Source of the DNA: Mixophyes australis
Lineage: Eukaryota; Chordata; Amphibia; Anura; Limnodynastidae
NCBI GenBank assembly: GCA_036250195.1
Contig: JAVHZZ010000060.1
Coordinates: 620,001 to 684,000 of the forward strand
DNA: 64,000 nt
Direction of reading: 5' to 3'
In this document: positions 1 through 9,889 of the stretch, piece after piece
How the letters are laid out: the number at the start of each line of letters is the position of its first letter
Numbering within the stretch: the first letter of the stretch is position 1
The notes under the pieces: model-generated
What the model was told of the DNA's origin: nothing
The model's database searches: none
What the model saw: only the letters and a program-made list of their open reading frames with translations
Program-made: the position numbers and the translations under genes

Positions 1-479
1 TTGGTTCACGTGAAGTGCTATCCTGTTTTACGAGTACTAGGAATGTATCTTTGGCTGTAGCTCCTAAAATTTCAGTCCATTATTGGTATTTGGCTTCCGC
101 ATGTAGATTAATATAACAGACGCAACACAAATATAATCTGCCTTGTTTGTTAAACCATGCGCATGTCCTTTTGGCTTTGTCTACCTGTTTCTTTTATTAA
201 GCTGACATTCTGCTATCTATATGTCCTCTGTTTCATTTCTGTCCAATGCCGTCTACTTCTACTACTAGGAATGTCTTGTTATGATTGGTTACTACAAGTT
301 ACAGCTCATCTGTGATATCTCCATCAGCTTAAAAAAACAAAACAACTTAATGCACATGCAGCCCCAGGAGTGAATTGCGTAAAACTAATGGTTGCTTCAT
401 GCTTAGGATATTGTACCTGTGTACATGGTTTACCCCATTGTGTAGTCATTCTTTTCATATGCAAACATTTTATCAACAG

Positions 480-548
480 TCAGAATTCTCAGCATCTGAT
501 GAAGTGAAGACAACTGAAGATGCTGGATGTGAAGTTCCCATCTATGAG
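480..548 (+). CDS. Penultimate small exon of unknown gene, left copy (69 bp, phase 0)
   Basis: The exon follows a TTTTATCAACAG acceptor and ends GAG|GTATGG. It holds exactly 23 codons in phase 0, beginning SEFSASDEVKTTED and ending in Glu. The same exon is at 53670-53738 with one residue change near its end (IYE versus INE). Ending in Glu just before the donor is shared with most other small exons of this gene. The upstream exons of this gene copy would lie left of the window. Function is unknown; the exon call rests on splice sites, phase and duplication. Confidence 0.6.
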
Positions 549-881
549 GTATGGTGGCTTTTTGACTTCATATTTAGATGGATTCTCTTATCCTCTGAAA
601 AAGGTCTGATTGGAGGAAACAGATAGATCAGGGGGCGGCTTTGCTAAGCGCAGATAAGGCGCACAACTGTGTCTAGTTTTGCACTGTTATTTTAATGAGC
701 TAGTTTGGGAGGAGAAGCTGCTTTTAGGGAAGCAACTGAATGTTTTGATGTTTATATATGAGCCTTAGAGCTTCTGTAGTTCATCACATGACTTTATTAA
801 AACACATAATGGTGAAGGAAGCTGGTAAAATTCATTATGTCCGCACAATTTGTGCTCTTTAATTAAGTTACATTCAGAGGA

Positions 882-1110
882 GGGAATTCAATTGACAGCA
901 TTACTCGTGAGAATAACGCGTTCCTTGCACTATTAATGTTACTACGGAAATAGTGCACATTATTACCGTTAGTACGGTAATCTCAACATTGATTTTCGCT
1001 TGCAGCTCTGAAAGCCTTGAGTAGAGAGCCGCGTAAAAATTATCGTACTAACGATAATAGGGCGTGGGCTGCGTTATTCTCACGAGTAACGCTGCCAATT
1101 GAATTCCCCC
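882..1110. mobile_element. MITE with ~40-bp terminal inverted repeats
   Basis: The ends GGGAATTCAATTGACAGC and GCTGCCAATTGAATTCCC are inverted, and the match continues inward through ACTCGTGAGAATAACGC. The middle is itself palindromic (TTACTACGG...CGTTAGTACGG). No coding capacity. It lies in the intron, about 100 bp upstream of the acceptor of the next exon. It is also present at 54072-54300, and a related piece occurs at 42330-42500. Confidence 0.85.
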
Positions 1111-1213
1111 ATAGAACATCCAGGCCTGCGATAATAACTAATCCTTGTTACATTTACTAAGATCAGTATCAGTTTTCTTAGCAGGCTTGGACTCAAACTT
1201 TTTTCCCCTACAG

Positions 1214-1600
1214 AATACACATGAGAAACAGACAGCAACAGAACGTCTTGATGCTGTATGCAGCTTGGTCTCAGACTGTACACCATCCCCACCAGAAAGA
1301 CCGCATGCCTCAATTGACAACATCCCTTCTTCCGTTCCCGTGGTCATCACTACATCACCGCAGGTGGACACAAGAGAGATCACCATCGAGAATGATGCAC
1401 AAGCAGATTTTTCATTCTTCTGTTTGTGCTCATGGTGCTGCCTTCCAGCAGACCAGCAGCAGCGGAGGCAACAGCAAACATCTGGCCCCCGGAGATCTCG
1501 TCTTCAGTCCCTGTGGAGGTGGATTCGTAAAAGATGTGGAAGGGTGGTTTCTGTGAGCAACATCAGTGGAAACCAAGACAATGGCAGCGCTGGGAACTGA
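1214..1600 (+). CDS. Terminal exon of unknown small-exon gene, left copy
   Basis: A pyrimidine-rich acceptor (TTTTTTCCCCTACAG) precedes a phase-0 frame of 128 codons ending in TGA. The start reads NTHEKQTATERL. The middle is Ser/Pro/Thr-rich, then comes a Cys-rich stretch (FFCLCSWCCLP), a Gln/Arg-rich stretch (ADQQQRRQQQ) and a basic Trp-containing tail (LWRWIRKRCGRV). The Cys cluster followed by a basic tail could be a membrane-proximal or palmitoylated segment, but that is inference. No family recognised. The right-hand copy lacks 11 bp near codon 12 and loses this frame. Confidence 0.55.
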   Translation, partial: NTHEKQTATERLDAVCSLVSDCTPSPPERPHASIDNIPSSVPVVITTSPQVDTREITIENDAQADFSFFCLCSWCCLPADQQQRRQQQTSGPRRSRLQSLWRWIRKRCGRVVSVSNISGNQDNGSAGN

Positions 1601-2340
1601 GACATACCATCATGCGGCATACAGGGTGAGCTCATGTCTTGCACTGAAGGGTTAAGTTGTTACATAGTCTGATTCTACACATACTAACCTAGGAAACACC
1701 TATATTGTACTGATGCACTATTCACAATGTTCTACACATATATACACCAAGAAAATAATAATCAGATTCTGTTGGCTGAATCCCAAGGATTCAACTGAAC
1801 ACAAATCTTCCTAAACCTGCTAGGAATTATCCACATTTTAATCCAAATTCAGGATTCTGTACATCAATATATTTTACATATAATACATTTTCCACATTTA
1901 GAAATATAGCTGTAACATAAGTCTTCTAGTTTTACTCTTTCCTTCACCATCAGCCATCTAAAGATACAATATATTTACATAAATTAGTGGTCTTAAGTAT
2001 GGATTTAACCAAATCTACCAGAGATCTTTAATTCTTCATATAAAACCTGCACATACTACAAATGTATTAGAAACATGAAATTATCTGATAGAAGAGGACT
2101 GGTGACTGTATCCGTCAGTGCAAGACATTTCCCCTGTTCATGAGCATGGAAAGATGGACACTGTTGCTGATTTAACACCAGATGTTTCATATAGATATAT
2201 AGATATATAAATATATAGATCTATTTGTTTCATTAAGATATACAGATATAGATGTTTATGTATTATGCTTAAAATATTGGTAGTTACAAAAAAACAAAAA
2301 AAACAAAAAAATTATTATAAGAGTAAGAGAGGGCTGGGAT
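1601..2340. other. 3' flank or UTR of the small-exon gene, AT-rich
   Basis: No gene. It is AT-rich, with an ATAGATATATA-type simple run near 2190-2260 and an A-rich run near 2287-2311. No convincing AATAAA polyadenylation signal was seen just after the stop. It ends where the YR retrotransposon begins. Confidence 0.5.
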
Positions 2341-2474
2341 TAGAAGTGATATAAACACTGAGGGTGCATGTAGATGAAAAGGTTAAGGTGACTGGCGGGT
2401 CAGGTTCAGGGCAGGATCATGCGTCCTCCCTGGCAGGTCATCGAGTGTCCCCTGCATGATTGCCTCAAATTTAG

Positions 2475-2984
2475 TTGACCCAGGTCAGCGAGCAGGTCCA
2501 GTCGCGGTCGGCTGACCGTAGTTTGTTTACTTTAGCACTGTTGGTGGATGCGGGGACTGCGGCTCCTGGGTCGGGGAGCTCTCTTTCTGTTTCTCCCTCT
2601 GCAGGTTCGGCTGGTTGTGTGACATCAGGTCAGAGGTCTGGACGTGCTTCTTATGCGGAAGCCGCATCTACGGCCCTGGTGGGCCCGTCATCACGTGTGG
2701 AAGGTGGTAGTCGTGGATCAGTTGGTGAGCATGCCAGTAGGGTGTCTGGTTCTAGCTCTGATTCCAGCTCTTCTACCTCTGGGAGTGAGGTTCCGGACAG
2801 GTCTGGGAGGGCAGACACAAGATTGATGAAGCTCCTGGAGAGGAAGTTGTGTAGTACCTGCCATAGGGCGGGGTTGGAAGGTGTTGGTTCCAATGAAGGA
2901 AGCAGGATATCGAGGGACGATGTGGTGCGCTGTTCCAATACAGCCGTCAGGGGGATATTAGGTGCCGGGTGTGTGGTAAGATAG
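2475..2984 (+). pseudogene. Gag-like Ser/Gly-rich frame of the outer YR element
   Basis: An open frame of about 169 codons without a clear ATG at the start (the frame opens at TTG). It is low complexity, rich in Ser, Gly and Ala, with a Ser run near the middle and a CSTCHRAG motif towards the end. Position just inside the 5' repeat and before RT sequence makes a gag remnant likely. Compositional bias alone would not prove this. The duplicate is at 55658-56167 with few changes. Confidence 0.5.
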
Positions 2985-3397
2985 GCACAGGTTGTTTTGT
3001 GGATATGTTTGCCATCACTAATAAGGCTACAGATGATTTGGCAGCATCAAGGTCACGCTCTGGCGTGTTGACGAGGCATATCGAGAAATTGTCATACCTG
3101 GTTATTGAAATTGACACTGTTGCAGGGTGTTGTAAGCTTCCAATGGAGGAAGTAGCTAAGTTGAGGGGTGTGATTGATTCGTTTCAGGGTGAGTGTAAGG
3201 TGCAGTAAAAACAGGTGCAGTCACTGCTTGGCCTGCTTAATTTTGCTTGTAGAGTGATACCCATGGGTAGGGTTTTTTGCCAGAAGTTAGAGAGGGCTAC
3301 GGTTGGGATTACAAAAGCAAGGCATTTTGTGAGGATATCCAAGGAAATTAGAGATTATATGGCTATGTGGTGCATGTTCTTGGAAAATTTTAAATGA
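2969..3397 (+). pseudogene. Reverse transcriptase C-terminal fragment (YR-retrotransposon type)
   Basis: One frame, broken by a single TAA at 3206-3208, reads KLSYLVIEIDTVAGCCKLP and then QSLLGLLNFACRVIPMG...FCQKLERAT. This is the region after the RT catalytic core, leading into RNase H, in DIRS/Ngaro elements. The catalytic palm motif (YxDD type) is absent because of an upstream deletion, so the fragment is inactive. It continues the element order towards the recombinase. Confidence 0.8.
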
Positions 3398-3400
3398 GTT

Positions 3401-3455
3401 TGAAGCTGCTTTGTTTCGGCTTGAGTGTGTAAAGGCTTTTTTCATGGCTTTCAGA
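3401..3455 (+). pseudogene. N-terminal piece of the outer tyrosine recombinase core
   Basis: In a frame different from the RT fragment the sequence reads NEFEAALFRLECVKAFFMAF then Arg. It resumes at 7173 with IGELLASSRS after the 3.7-kb insertion. This matches the conserved start of the YR catalytic domain in these elements. The junction falls after an AGA codon and before ATA. Confidence 0.7.
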
Positions 3456-3674
3456 AATACAACAGAGGGATTGAATGAGACCGAGGTGATATAAACACTG
3501 AGGGGGCAGGCAGAGGAAAAAGTACAGGCATACCAGGAGTTAACTTATCTGGGTTGTGGTAGAAATCTGAGTTATCCAATCAGTGGAGCCGGAAGGGGAG
3601 GGGTTTGCTTTCCTGAGGAGGCTTATAACATATAGGAAAAGGATGTGACTTCCTCTTGCCGGATAGATTTGTTA
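3456..3674 (+). repeat. A1 terminal repeat of the inner YR element (219 bp)
   Basis: It runs from AATACAACAGAGGG to GATAGATTTGTTA and recurs nearly identically at 5829-6047 and 6501-6719, and at five places in the right copy. It holds CCAATCAG and a CTTATAACATATA segment that could act as a promoter; that role is inference. Confidence 0.9.
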
Positions 3675-3960
3675 AGTGAGTATGGGCTCTCTGCTGTCCT
3701 GGTTAGTATTGCTACATAAAGTGTTTTTTCACTGTGTTTTTTAACTGTGTTATACTGTTTTTGGTATTGCATTTATTGCTGTGATCGTGTTTATTTAAGT
3801 TGTATTTTCAGTGTTCTTTTCTTTTCACATTTCTTCCCAATCCATTCTCCTCCTTGTTTTCTCCACCTTATCTTTTTCCCCTAGTTCTTGTCCCTGCCCA
3901 CCTCCCTTTCCCCTCTCTCTTTTTCTTGTTTGTTTTTTGTTACCTTTTCCTTCCCCCATT

Positions 3961-4227
3961 ATGCTCCGGGCCAAGAGAGTTAGGGTTCCACCCCACCGCC
4001 TCCCTGAGGCTTGTTCCCCCCCCTCGGCCCTTAGTAAGCGGCGAGCCCAGATCCGGGCCTCGCCGACGGGTGTTTCCTCTTCCCCCCTCTCGGGTAGTGG
4101 GGTGGGTGTCCCCGGCGGTTCCGCTGCGGCCGCGGCGGCTAGAAAAGTTTATGCGCATGCGCGACGACGCGCACGCAGACGCGCGCGCATGCGCGTCAGT
4201 CCATCCCGATTCCGGCGGCCATGTTAG
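3961..4227 (+). pseudogene. Gag-like N-terminus of the inner YR element, left copy
   Basis: An ATG at 3961 opens 88 codons beginning MLRAKRVRVPP, with Ser/Pro/Ala-rich and then Arg-rich low-complexity sequence. The end is in a CpG-rich GCGCGC tract. In this copy the frame stops before reaching the recombinase. In the right copy a length difference in the GC tract puts gag and recombinase in one frame. Confidence 0.55.
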
Positions 4228-4267
4228 ATGCGGGCGCTCCAGGAGCGCCCGTGGATGCCCCTGCAGC

Positions 4268-4555
4268 CCAGTAGAATTGACAAGGTTGTATAGGGATATG
4301 TCTCCTGCTCCCGGTGGTTATTGGCTTAGACATAGTAATGGTTTTCCCCTTACAAAGTTTCAATTTTCAGCGGTATTCAAAATATGCGTGGTTAAGCTTG
4401 GTTTGAGTGCAGCGGACTATGGGACGCATTCCTTTAGGATAGGGGCAGCTACGGTAGCGGCAGAAGAAGGTGTGTCTGAGCAGAGCATTATGGCTTTGGG
4501 TAGATGGAAGTCTAAGTGTTTTAAGCGGTATGTCAGGCCAGCTGTGGCGCTCTAG
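4268..4555 (+). pseudogene. Tyrosine recombinase C-terminal domain (inner element, left copy)
   Basis: The final 95 codons of a YR read PVELTRLYRDMSPAPGG ... PLTKFQFSAVF ... YGTHSFRIGAATVAA ... ALGRWKSKC ... YVRP. The His-x-x-Arg pair (HSFR), the later Trp (GRW) and the nucleophilic Tyr before VRP are all present. The first catalytic Arg and the N-terminal half have been deleted, so the protein cannot be a complete recombinase. Known role of the family: inserting the circular DNA copy of the retrotransposon. Confidence 0.88.
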
Positions 4556-4846
4556 CCTTAGACAGGGCGATGTAATAAGGCTGACCTATGACGTTGCGTT
4601 GCTTACCTTGTTGAAAGGGAGCGCGGAGGGTTTTGCCATTTCTTTTCTCCGGGGGCCTGATTGGCGGTGGCACCCCGGGGTTTCCGGTTTTACCTCCGCA
4701 TGGGTCACCCTGCGTTATGCGCGAATGTGGCATTTTTTTGTTTTCAGTATTAATTATGTTTTACGTTTTACCATTTAATTTACTACTAATAAATTACTCC
4801 ATGTTGCAGGTGTACGTCAGGATGGGAGGATGGGAGGAGTTTTTGA

Positions 4847-5379
4847 CTGGTAGGCCATTCATTTGTTTTTTGGGCCGGTAAGAGCGGCCCTGCTCATGAT
4901 GTGAGCAAATTTTCCAGGGCGGAGTCAATAAGATGGATAGGTGTTAGGGGTATGCATTGGGAATCTCTGTTGAAGATACTAAAAGACACAGAGAGTAGGT
5001 TTGGGCGCCCTTTAGAACTTGTAATTCACCTTGGGGGAATGACCTGGGTAAGTGGTCCAGTTTAGAGCTCATTGAACATATAAGATCTGATGTCGGGGCC
5101 ATTAAGTTACATTGGCCAACAGTTCACCTTACATGGTCCGATATTATCCCTAGGCGCAATTGGAGAGGGGCGGATAAACCAGCACGGATTGAGAAAGCTT
5201 GTGGGAAGGTAAATAGGGCGGTTCGGAAGACCTTTCAGGAAGTAGGTGGTGGCTGCATTAGTTATCCGTCCATAAGGGCCGTGTTGACGCAGTACTATAG
5301 GCCCGATGGTGTACATTTGTCTGATTTGGGTATGGCATACTTTATAGAGCAGATATTTGGTTTTCTTGTTTGGCTATGA
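4847..5379 (+). pseudogene. SGNH-type hydrolase of the inner element, frameshifted (left copy)
   Basis: The frame starts after a TGA at 4844-4846, reads LVGHSFVFW (block I-like), and ends with PDGVHLSDLG (the Asp-x-x-His block) before TGA. One G is missing in the GGND block (run of five G rather than six near 5033), which breaks the frame. A hydrolase ORF downstream of YR is known from Ngaro-group elements; its role in transposition is not established. A splice-acceptor-like TCCATGTTGCAG lies just upstream. Confidence 0.75.
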
Positions 5380-5431
5380 GAGGTCGGTTGGTGGCGGGCT
5401 GCGGTTCCTGGTGGGAAACCTTAGCTGTAGC

Positions 5432-7172
5432 AGTAAGCAGCCCAATCAGCGGCCATTTTGTTACATTGAAGGCGTAGTAGGCACTCTCCTCTTAAAGGGA
5501 TTGGGCAATTAGCAGAATAGCCCTTCGGGGTTAAGGGGCTCCGCTTAGGCGGGCCGGCCTCAGCTAACATGCCAAATGGGGGAGTTTGGCATTTTACGCC
5601 TAGTCGAGTCCAAATTAGTTTGGACGGAATTTACAACTAGTAGGTGTGGCCTGGATGCTGATTGGTCTGTTTATGTTGGCCACCAATTTTTCCCCAGCAG
5701 GTTTCGCCTATAATAAATTCCTAACCTTTCAAACGCCAATTCAAGTCTCTGTGTCGTTATTTTAGTTGTTAAGTTAACTCTGGTAAAGGTTAAAGATGGT
5801 ATAGAAGTTTGTCCACCATAAGCGGTTTAATACAACAGAGGGATTGAATGAGACCGAGGTGATATAAACGCTGAGGGGGCAGGCAGAGGAAAAAGTACAG
5901 GCATACCAGGAGTTAACTTATCTGGGTTGTGGTAGAAATCTGAGTTATCCAATCAGTGGAGCCGGAAGGGGAGGGGTTTGCTTTCCTGAGGAGGCTTATA
6001 ACATATAGGAAAAGGATGTGACTTCCTCTTGCCGGATAGATTTGTTACCCACCCACCCATCCCATATTGTGGTATTGATATTGGACTTGTGTTTGCAAGT
6101 GGCGGTAAGCAGCCCAATCAGCGGCCATTTTGTTACATTGAAGGCGTAGTAGGCACTCTCCTCTTAAAGGGATTGGGCAATTAGCAGAATAGCCCTTCGG
6201 GGTTAAGGGGCTCTGCTTAGGCGGGCGGGCCTCAGCTTATATGCCAAATGGGGGAGTTTGGCATTTTACGCCTAGTCGAGTCCAAATTAGTTTGGACGGA
6301 ATTTACAACTAGTAGGTGTGGCCTGGATGCTGATTGGTCTGTTTATGTTGGCCACCAATTTTTCCCCAGCAGGTTTCGCCTATAATAAATTCCTGACCTT
6401 TCAAACGCCAATTCAAGTCTCTGTGTCGTTATTTTAGTTGTTAAGTTAACTCTGGTAAAGGTTAAAGATGGTATAGAAGGTTGTCCACCATAAGCGGTTT
6501 AATACAACAGAGGGATTGAATGAGACCGAGGTGATATAAACGCTGAGGGGGCAGGCAGAGGAAAAAGTACAGGCATACCAGGAGTTAACTTATCTGGGTT
6601 GTGGTAGAAATCTGAGTTATCCAATCAGTGGAGCCGGAAGGGGAGGGGTTTGCTTTCCTGAGGAGGCTTATAACATATAGGAAAAGGATGTGACTTCCTC
6701 TTGCCGGATAGATTTGTTACTCACCCACCCATCCCATATTGTGGTATTGATATTGGACTTGTGTTTGCAAGTGGCGGTAAGCAGCCCAATCAGCAGCCAT
6801 TTTGTTACATTAAAGGCGTAGTAGGCACTCTCCTCTTAAAGGGATTGGGCAATTAGCAGAATAGCCCTTCGGGGTTAAGGGGCTCCGTTTAGGTGGGCGG
6901 GCCTCAGCTAATATGCCAAATGGGGGAGTTTGGCTTTTTACGCCTAGTTGGGTCCAAATTAGTTTGGACGGAATTTACAACTAGTAGGTGTGGCCTGGAT
7001 GCTGATTGTTCTGTTTATGTTGGCCACCAATTTTTCCCCAGCAGGTTTCGCCTATAATAAATTCCTGACCTTTCAAACGCCAGTTCAAGTCTCTGTGTTG
7101 TTATTTTAGTTGTTAAGTTAACTCTGGTAAAGGTTAAAGATGGTATAGAAGGTTGTCCACCATAAGCGGTTT
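5432..7172 (+). repeat. B1 plus two full A-B units (672-bp period), left copy
   Basis: B1 (5432-5828) is followed by A2 at 5829, B2 at 6048, A3 at 6501 and B3 at 6720, with exact 672-bp spacing. Each full B carries a C-rich CCCACCCACCCATCCC start absent from B1, and a shared GGTAAGCAGCCCAATCAG core. A-B junctions are always GCGGTTT|AATACAAC. The units are nearly identical, so they are recent or homogenised. Confidence 0.95.
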
Positions 7173-7631
7173 ATAGGTGAGTTGTTAGCTTCATCTAGAT
7201 CGGCAATCGGTTCAGGGTTACTTCACAGTAATGTTGTGGTTAAGAATGATAACATAGCTTGTAAGATCCATAGATCGAAGACTGATCCTTTGGGTAGGGG
7301 GCGGTGGATTACCTAGCATCGTAATCAGGATATTGCAGTTTGCCCGCTTGAGTTTACAAGATTGTATAGAGATATGTCCCCTGCTCCTGGTGGTAATTGG
7401 CTTAGGCACCATGATAGGTACCCCCTTACGAAGGTCCAGTTTTCCGCGGTCTTTAAGAATTGTATTGCTAAACTTGGATTGGATACAGCAGACTATGGGA
7501 CTCATTCTTTTAGAATAGGAGCGGCTACAGTAGCGGCGGAGGAGGGTGTGTCGGAACAGAGTATCGTGGCTTCGGGTAGGTGAAGGTCTAAGTGTTTCAA
7601 ACAGTATGTTAGGCCAGCTGTTGCGCTTTAG
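7173..7631 (+). pseudogene. Tyrosine recombinase main part of the outer element, left copy
   Basis: After the insertion the frame continues IGELLASSRSAIGSG, then HRSKTDPLGRGRW, LYRDMSPAPGG, YGTHSFRIGAATVAA, and after a TGA, CFKQYVRP. The TGA replaces the Trp expected after GR (GRW in the inner element). A stop also follows RGRWIT. The HxxR pair and the Tyr are still visible. The gene was inactivated by the insertion and by these stops. Confidence 0.85.
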
Positions 7632-7844
7632 GCTTAATAATGCGATGTGGTAAGGCTGACCCATGACATGCGTTGCTTGTCTTGTTAAAAGGAGGCGTGG
7701 AGGGATTTGCCATTTCTTTTCCCCGGGGGCCTGATTGGCTTGTGGCACCCCGGGGTTTCCGGTTTTAGCTCCGCATGGGTCACCCTGCGTTGCGCGCAAA
7801 TATATAGTAGTGTCTTTCTCTAATACCATGTATTATGTCTTGAA

Positions 7845-8091
7845 ATTTGTTTTATGTGCATTTTACTCCATGTTGCAGGTTCACGGCAGGATGGGAAGCA
7901 TTTTTGGCTGGTCGGCCATTCATTTGTTTTTTGGGCCGGTAAGAGTGGTCCTGCTCATGATTTGAGCAAATTTCCCCGGGCAGATTCAGTTAGATGGTTA
8001 GGTTTTAGGGGTTTACGTTGGGCGTCGCTATTAAAGATTCTAAGGGATAGCGAGATAAAGTTTGGGCGCCCTTCAGTGCTTATAATCAACA
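7845..8091 (+). pseudogene. SGNH hydrolase 5' fragment of the outer element
   Basis: After an acceptor-like TTACTCCATGTTGCAG the frame reads FWLVGHSFVFWAGKSGPAHD and on to FGRPSVLIIN. It includes block I (GHSF) and ends just before the GGND block, where homology stops. It confirms that the inner element's TGA replaces a TGG (Trp) codon at the start of this block. Confidence 0.75.
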
Positions 8092-8119
8092 CTCTAGACA
8101 CCCAACCACCATGGCATTA

Positions 8120-8600
8120 CTAGTGTTCTGTATTTAATAAATAGGCCTCTTTACCCCAAATTAATAGCATTCTCAGCATTAACAGTTAAACAAACCCCCT
8201 CCTCCCCCACCCAACCAGTCCAAAACAATAAATTAGTACACATTTAATAATTAGGATATTTTACCCCAACCAGCCCGGCATTAAATTAATATACTTAAAT
8301 ACCTAAATAAATACTTAAATTTAATAAATAAGCCTCCTACCCCCCAAACAGCCCCAACCTTAAATTAATAGCTCCCATGTTTAATAATTAGGCCTCCTCC
8401 CCCCTAAAAACCCCAACAGTATATTCTTAGTGTTTATGTTTAATAAATAAACTTCCTTCCTCCCAACCTTCCCCAACATTAGATTAATAACATTCCGATT
8501 TGATTTTTAAAACAATTTCACCCCCACCAGCCCAAAAATTAAATTAATACCATTTCCATTTAATAAAAGGTCTATTTCACCCAACCAGCCTCAATATCAA
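8120..8600. repeat. Diverged ~60-bp tandem repeats, TTTAATAAATA...CCCC type
   Basis: About seven degenerate units alternate an ATTTAATAAWTAGG-like box, a C-rich CCCCAACCAGCCC-like box and TTAAATTAATA. The unit length varies around 55-62 bp. The block separates the truncated YR element from Gypsy gag. The copy at 62653-63128 is similar. Confidence 0.75.
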
Positions 8601-9359
8601 GTTCATAACATAATATTTTCCACCATATTTAATTGCAGATGTGCTGGAAACAACATACTCTGCATTGCTGGGGAATGGGGTATTTTCTGTGGTAAAGAGC
8701 TGGCTAAGTCCTGATGATCTAGCAGCTTCAACCTTTTCTTTTGGGCTGGAAAATGTTGTTGCAGCTCTTGTTGTCTAGTAGCTTGGGTCTTTTCCTCTAG
8801 ACTGCCACTCCTGTAGCATGTAGTCTGACAGCTTGACGCTGGGTAATGGGGATGACAAAAACCTGTCCACATCCCATGACCAAGATCGTTTCCCAGGAGC
8901 ACATCTCACATTTATTTGCCAGCTCCCCAATCGAGACGTACCCTCACCGTGGGCACTTCGAGTCCATCTGGAACTGTGACTTTGGCAGTCTAGCCTGGCA
9001 ATGCTGCAGCAGGTTCAGCAAGGATGGGGGCTCACCACAGTGATTGAGGTCCCTGAGACTCTCAGGCCTTCTCCCTGCAATGGTCCAACTTGGGTGCTTC
9101 CACCTCTTTTTTGGGTGTCTTTTTGGCCTCTTCACTGAGTCACTTTTCTCTGTGACATACGCCACGGACTTTCTGGTACAAGAACAATCTTTTTAGGCCC
9201 ACCTCCCTTAGTCGGGTATGCAAGTCAGCCTGTGGGACAGTCTGGCCTTAGGTGACCGGTTTTCCCACAGCCATAACACTTCCTATCCAGTCTAGTCTGA
9301 TGACTTCCAGGAACAGGGTGGAATTGCAGCTAGCTACAAGCACCTGGGTTAGTGGCTAC
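8600..9359 (-). pseudogene. Gypsy-type gag C-terminus and downstream region, left copy
   Basis: On the minus strand 9278-9234 reads CYGCGKTGHLRPDCP, a CCHC zinc knuckle (C-x2-C-x4-H-x4-C) of retroviral-type gag. Downstream the frame shifts several times and continues through sequence such as SWETILVMG and VFVIPITQRQAV, probably the gag-pol junction. The SCAN-like gag part of a similar element lies at 12398-12960 on the same strand, so 9360-12390 may be insertions into one gag gene. Confidence 0.7.
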
Positions 9360-9880
9360 TGTTAGGATCTGCCTCATGATGCTGCTTTAGCTCCTGCCTC
9401 TGGGACTATATTTATTATTATATTGACCCTGCAGTACCTGTGAACCACCAGAGGTGCTGTTATTCTGCCTTCTCTTCTCACTATCAGGGACTACTAGCTG
9501 CACTATGTTAATCATTCACACCTGATTGTTTACTATATATGCCTGCCTCTCCCAGTTTCCTTTGATGGTCATTAATGTTTCTGTGCCTGTAATGTTTATT
9601 TACCCTTGGACTAACTGCCTTGCTTTTTCTCTTTTCCTGTGGAAATCCTTGCTTAGCCAGTTTCTGCTTTTCTGTAAGCATTTAGCATTCATCTCTATCT
9701 TGTCAGTTGGAGGTAAACCTGATATTTGCCTTATACCTGGAAGTCTGTTTATTCACTGATCTGGCCTGTGTTTAACTTGCATCACATGGACTGTGTTTTC
9801 CACTACATTAAACAGTTTAATACTTTCAATATATTTCTGGCTCCGTGGCTTTAATTGGACAGAACGAATAATGAACAGAG
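9360..9880 (+). mobile_element. Probable solo LTR or LTR fragment
   Basis: It begins TGTTAGGATCTGCC exactly where Gypsy gag similarity ends. It contains a TATA-like ACTATATATGCCTGCC near 9530, an ATTAAA near 9808 and TCTGGCTCCGTGGC close to its end, an order typical of Gypsy LTRs. The right end and target duplication could not be fixed. The first 114 bp recur at 63887-64000. Confidence 0.45.
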
Positions 9881-9889
9881 GTTCATGTT

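Larger units (their letters stand above)
3456..7172 (+). mobile_element. Inner (younger) Ngaro-type YR retrotransposon with split direct repeats
   Basis: The element starts AATACAACAGAGGG and ends ...CATAAGCGGTTT. Its structure is A1 (3456-3674), internal region, B1 (5432-5828), A2-B2 (5829-6500) and A3-B3 (6501-7172). A1-coding-B1-A2-B2 is the diagnostic split-direct-repeat layout of Ngaro elements. It sits inside the outer element's recombinase gene without target-site duplication. Inside, the gag start is joined to the YR C-terminus by a deletion, so it has no RT and was probably moved by a related active element. Confidence 0.88.
2341..8091 (+). mobile_element. Outer (older) Ngaro/DIRS-like YR retrotransposon, split by a nested element
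   Basis: Two flanking pieces (2341-3455 and 7173-8091) form one decayed YR retrotransposon. In order they hold a fragment of the A-type terminal repeat (GTGATATAAACACTGAGGG), a gag-like frame, the C-terminal part of a reverse transcriptase, a YR and the start of an SGNH-type hydrolase. That order (gag, RT, YR, hydrolase) is known for Ngaro-group elements. The recombinase gene is interrupted by the inner element at 3456-7172. There are internal deletions between gag and RT and between RT and YR. Beyond 8091 the hydrolase homology stops abruptly. Confidence 0.85.
1..9473. repeat. Segmental duplication, left copy
   Basis: This stretch matches 53190-64000 in the same orientation. Comparing the first 1.2 kb by eye gives about seven mismatches or single-base indels per 600 bases, so roughly 1% divergence. 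Every module is shared in order: two gene exons, an intronic MITE, nested YR retrotransposons, a ~60-bp repeat block and Gypsy gag. The left copy is about 1.34 kb shorter because its 672-bp array has two fewer units. Both ends are limited by the window edges, so the true length is unknown. It could be a tandem duplication or an uncollapsed second haplotype in the assembly. Confidence 0.97.

Noticed and set aside
2651..2938. 95-codon minus-strand frame and its duplicate at 55834
   Set aside because: Antisense shadow of the Ser/Gly-rich gag-like frame.
7218..7829. 203-codon minus-strand frame (and its duplicate at 61746-62357)
   Set aside because: It is antisense to the outer tyrosine recombinase; the plus strand has the HSFRIG and YVRP motifs, so this is a shadow frame.
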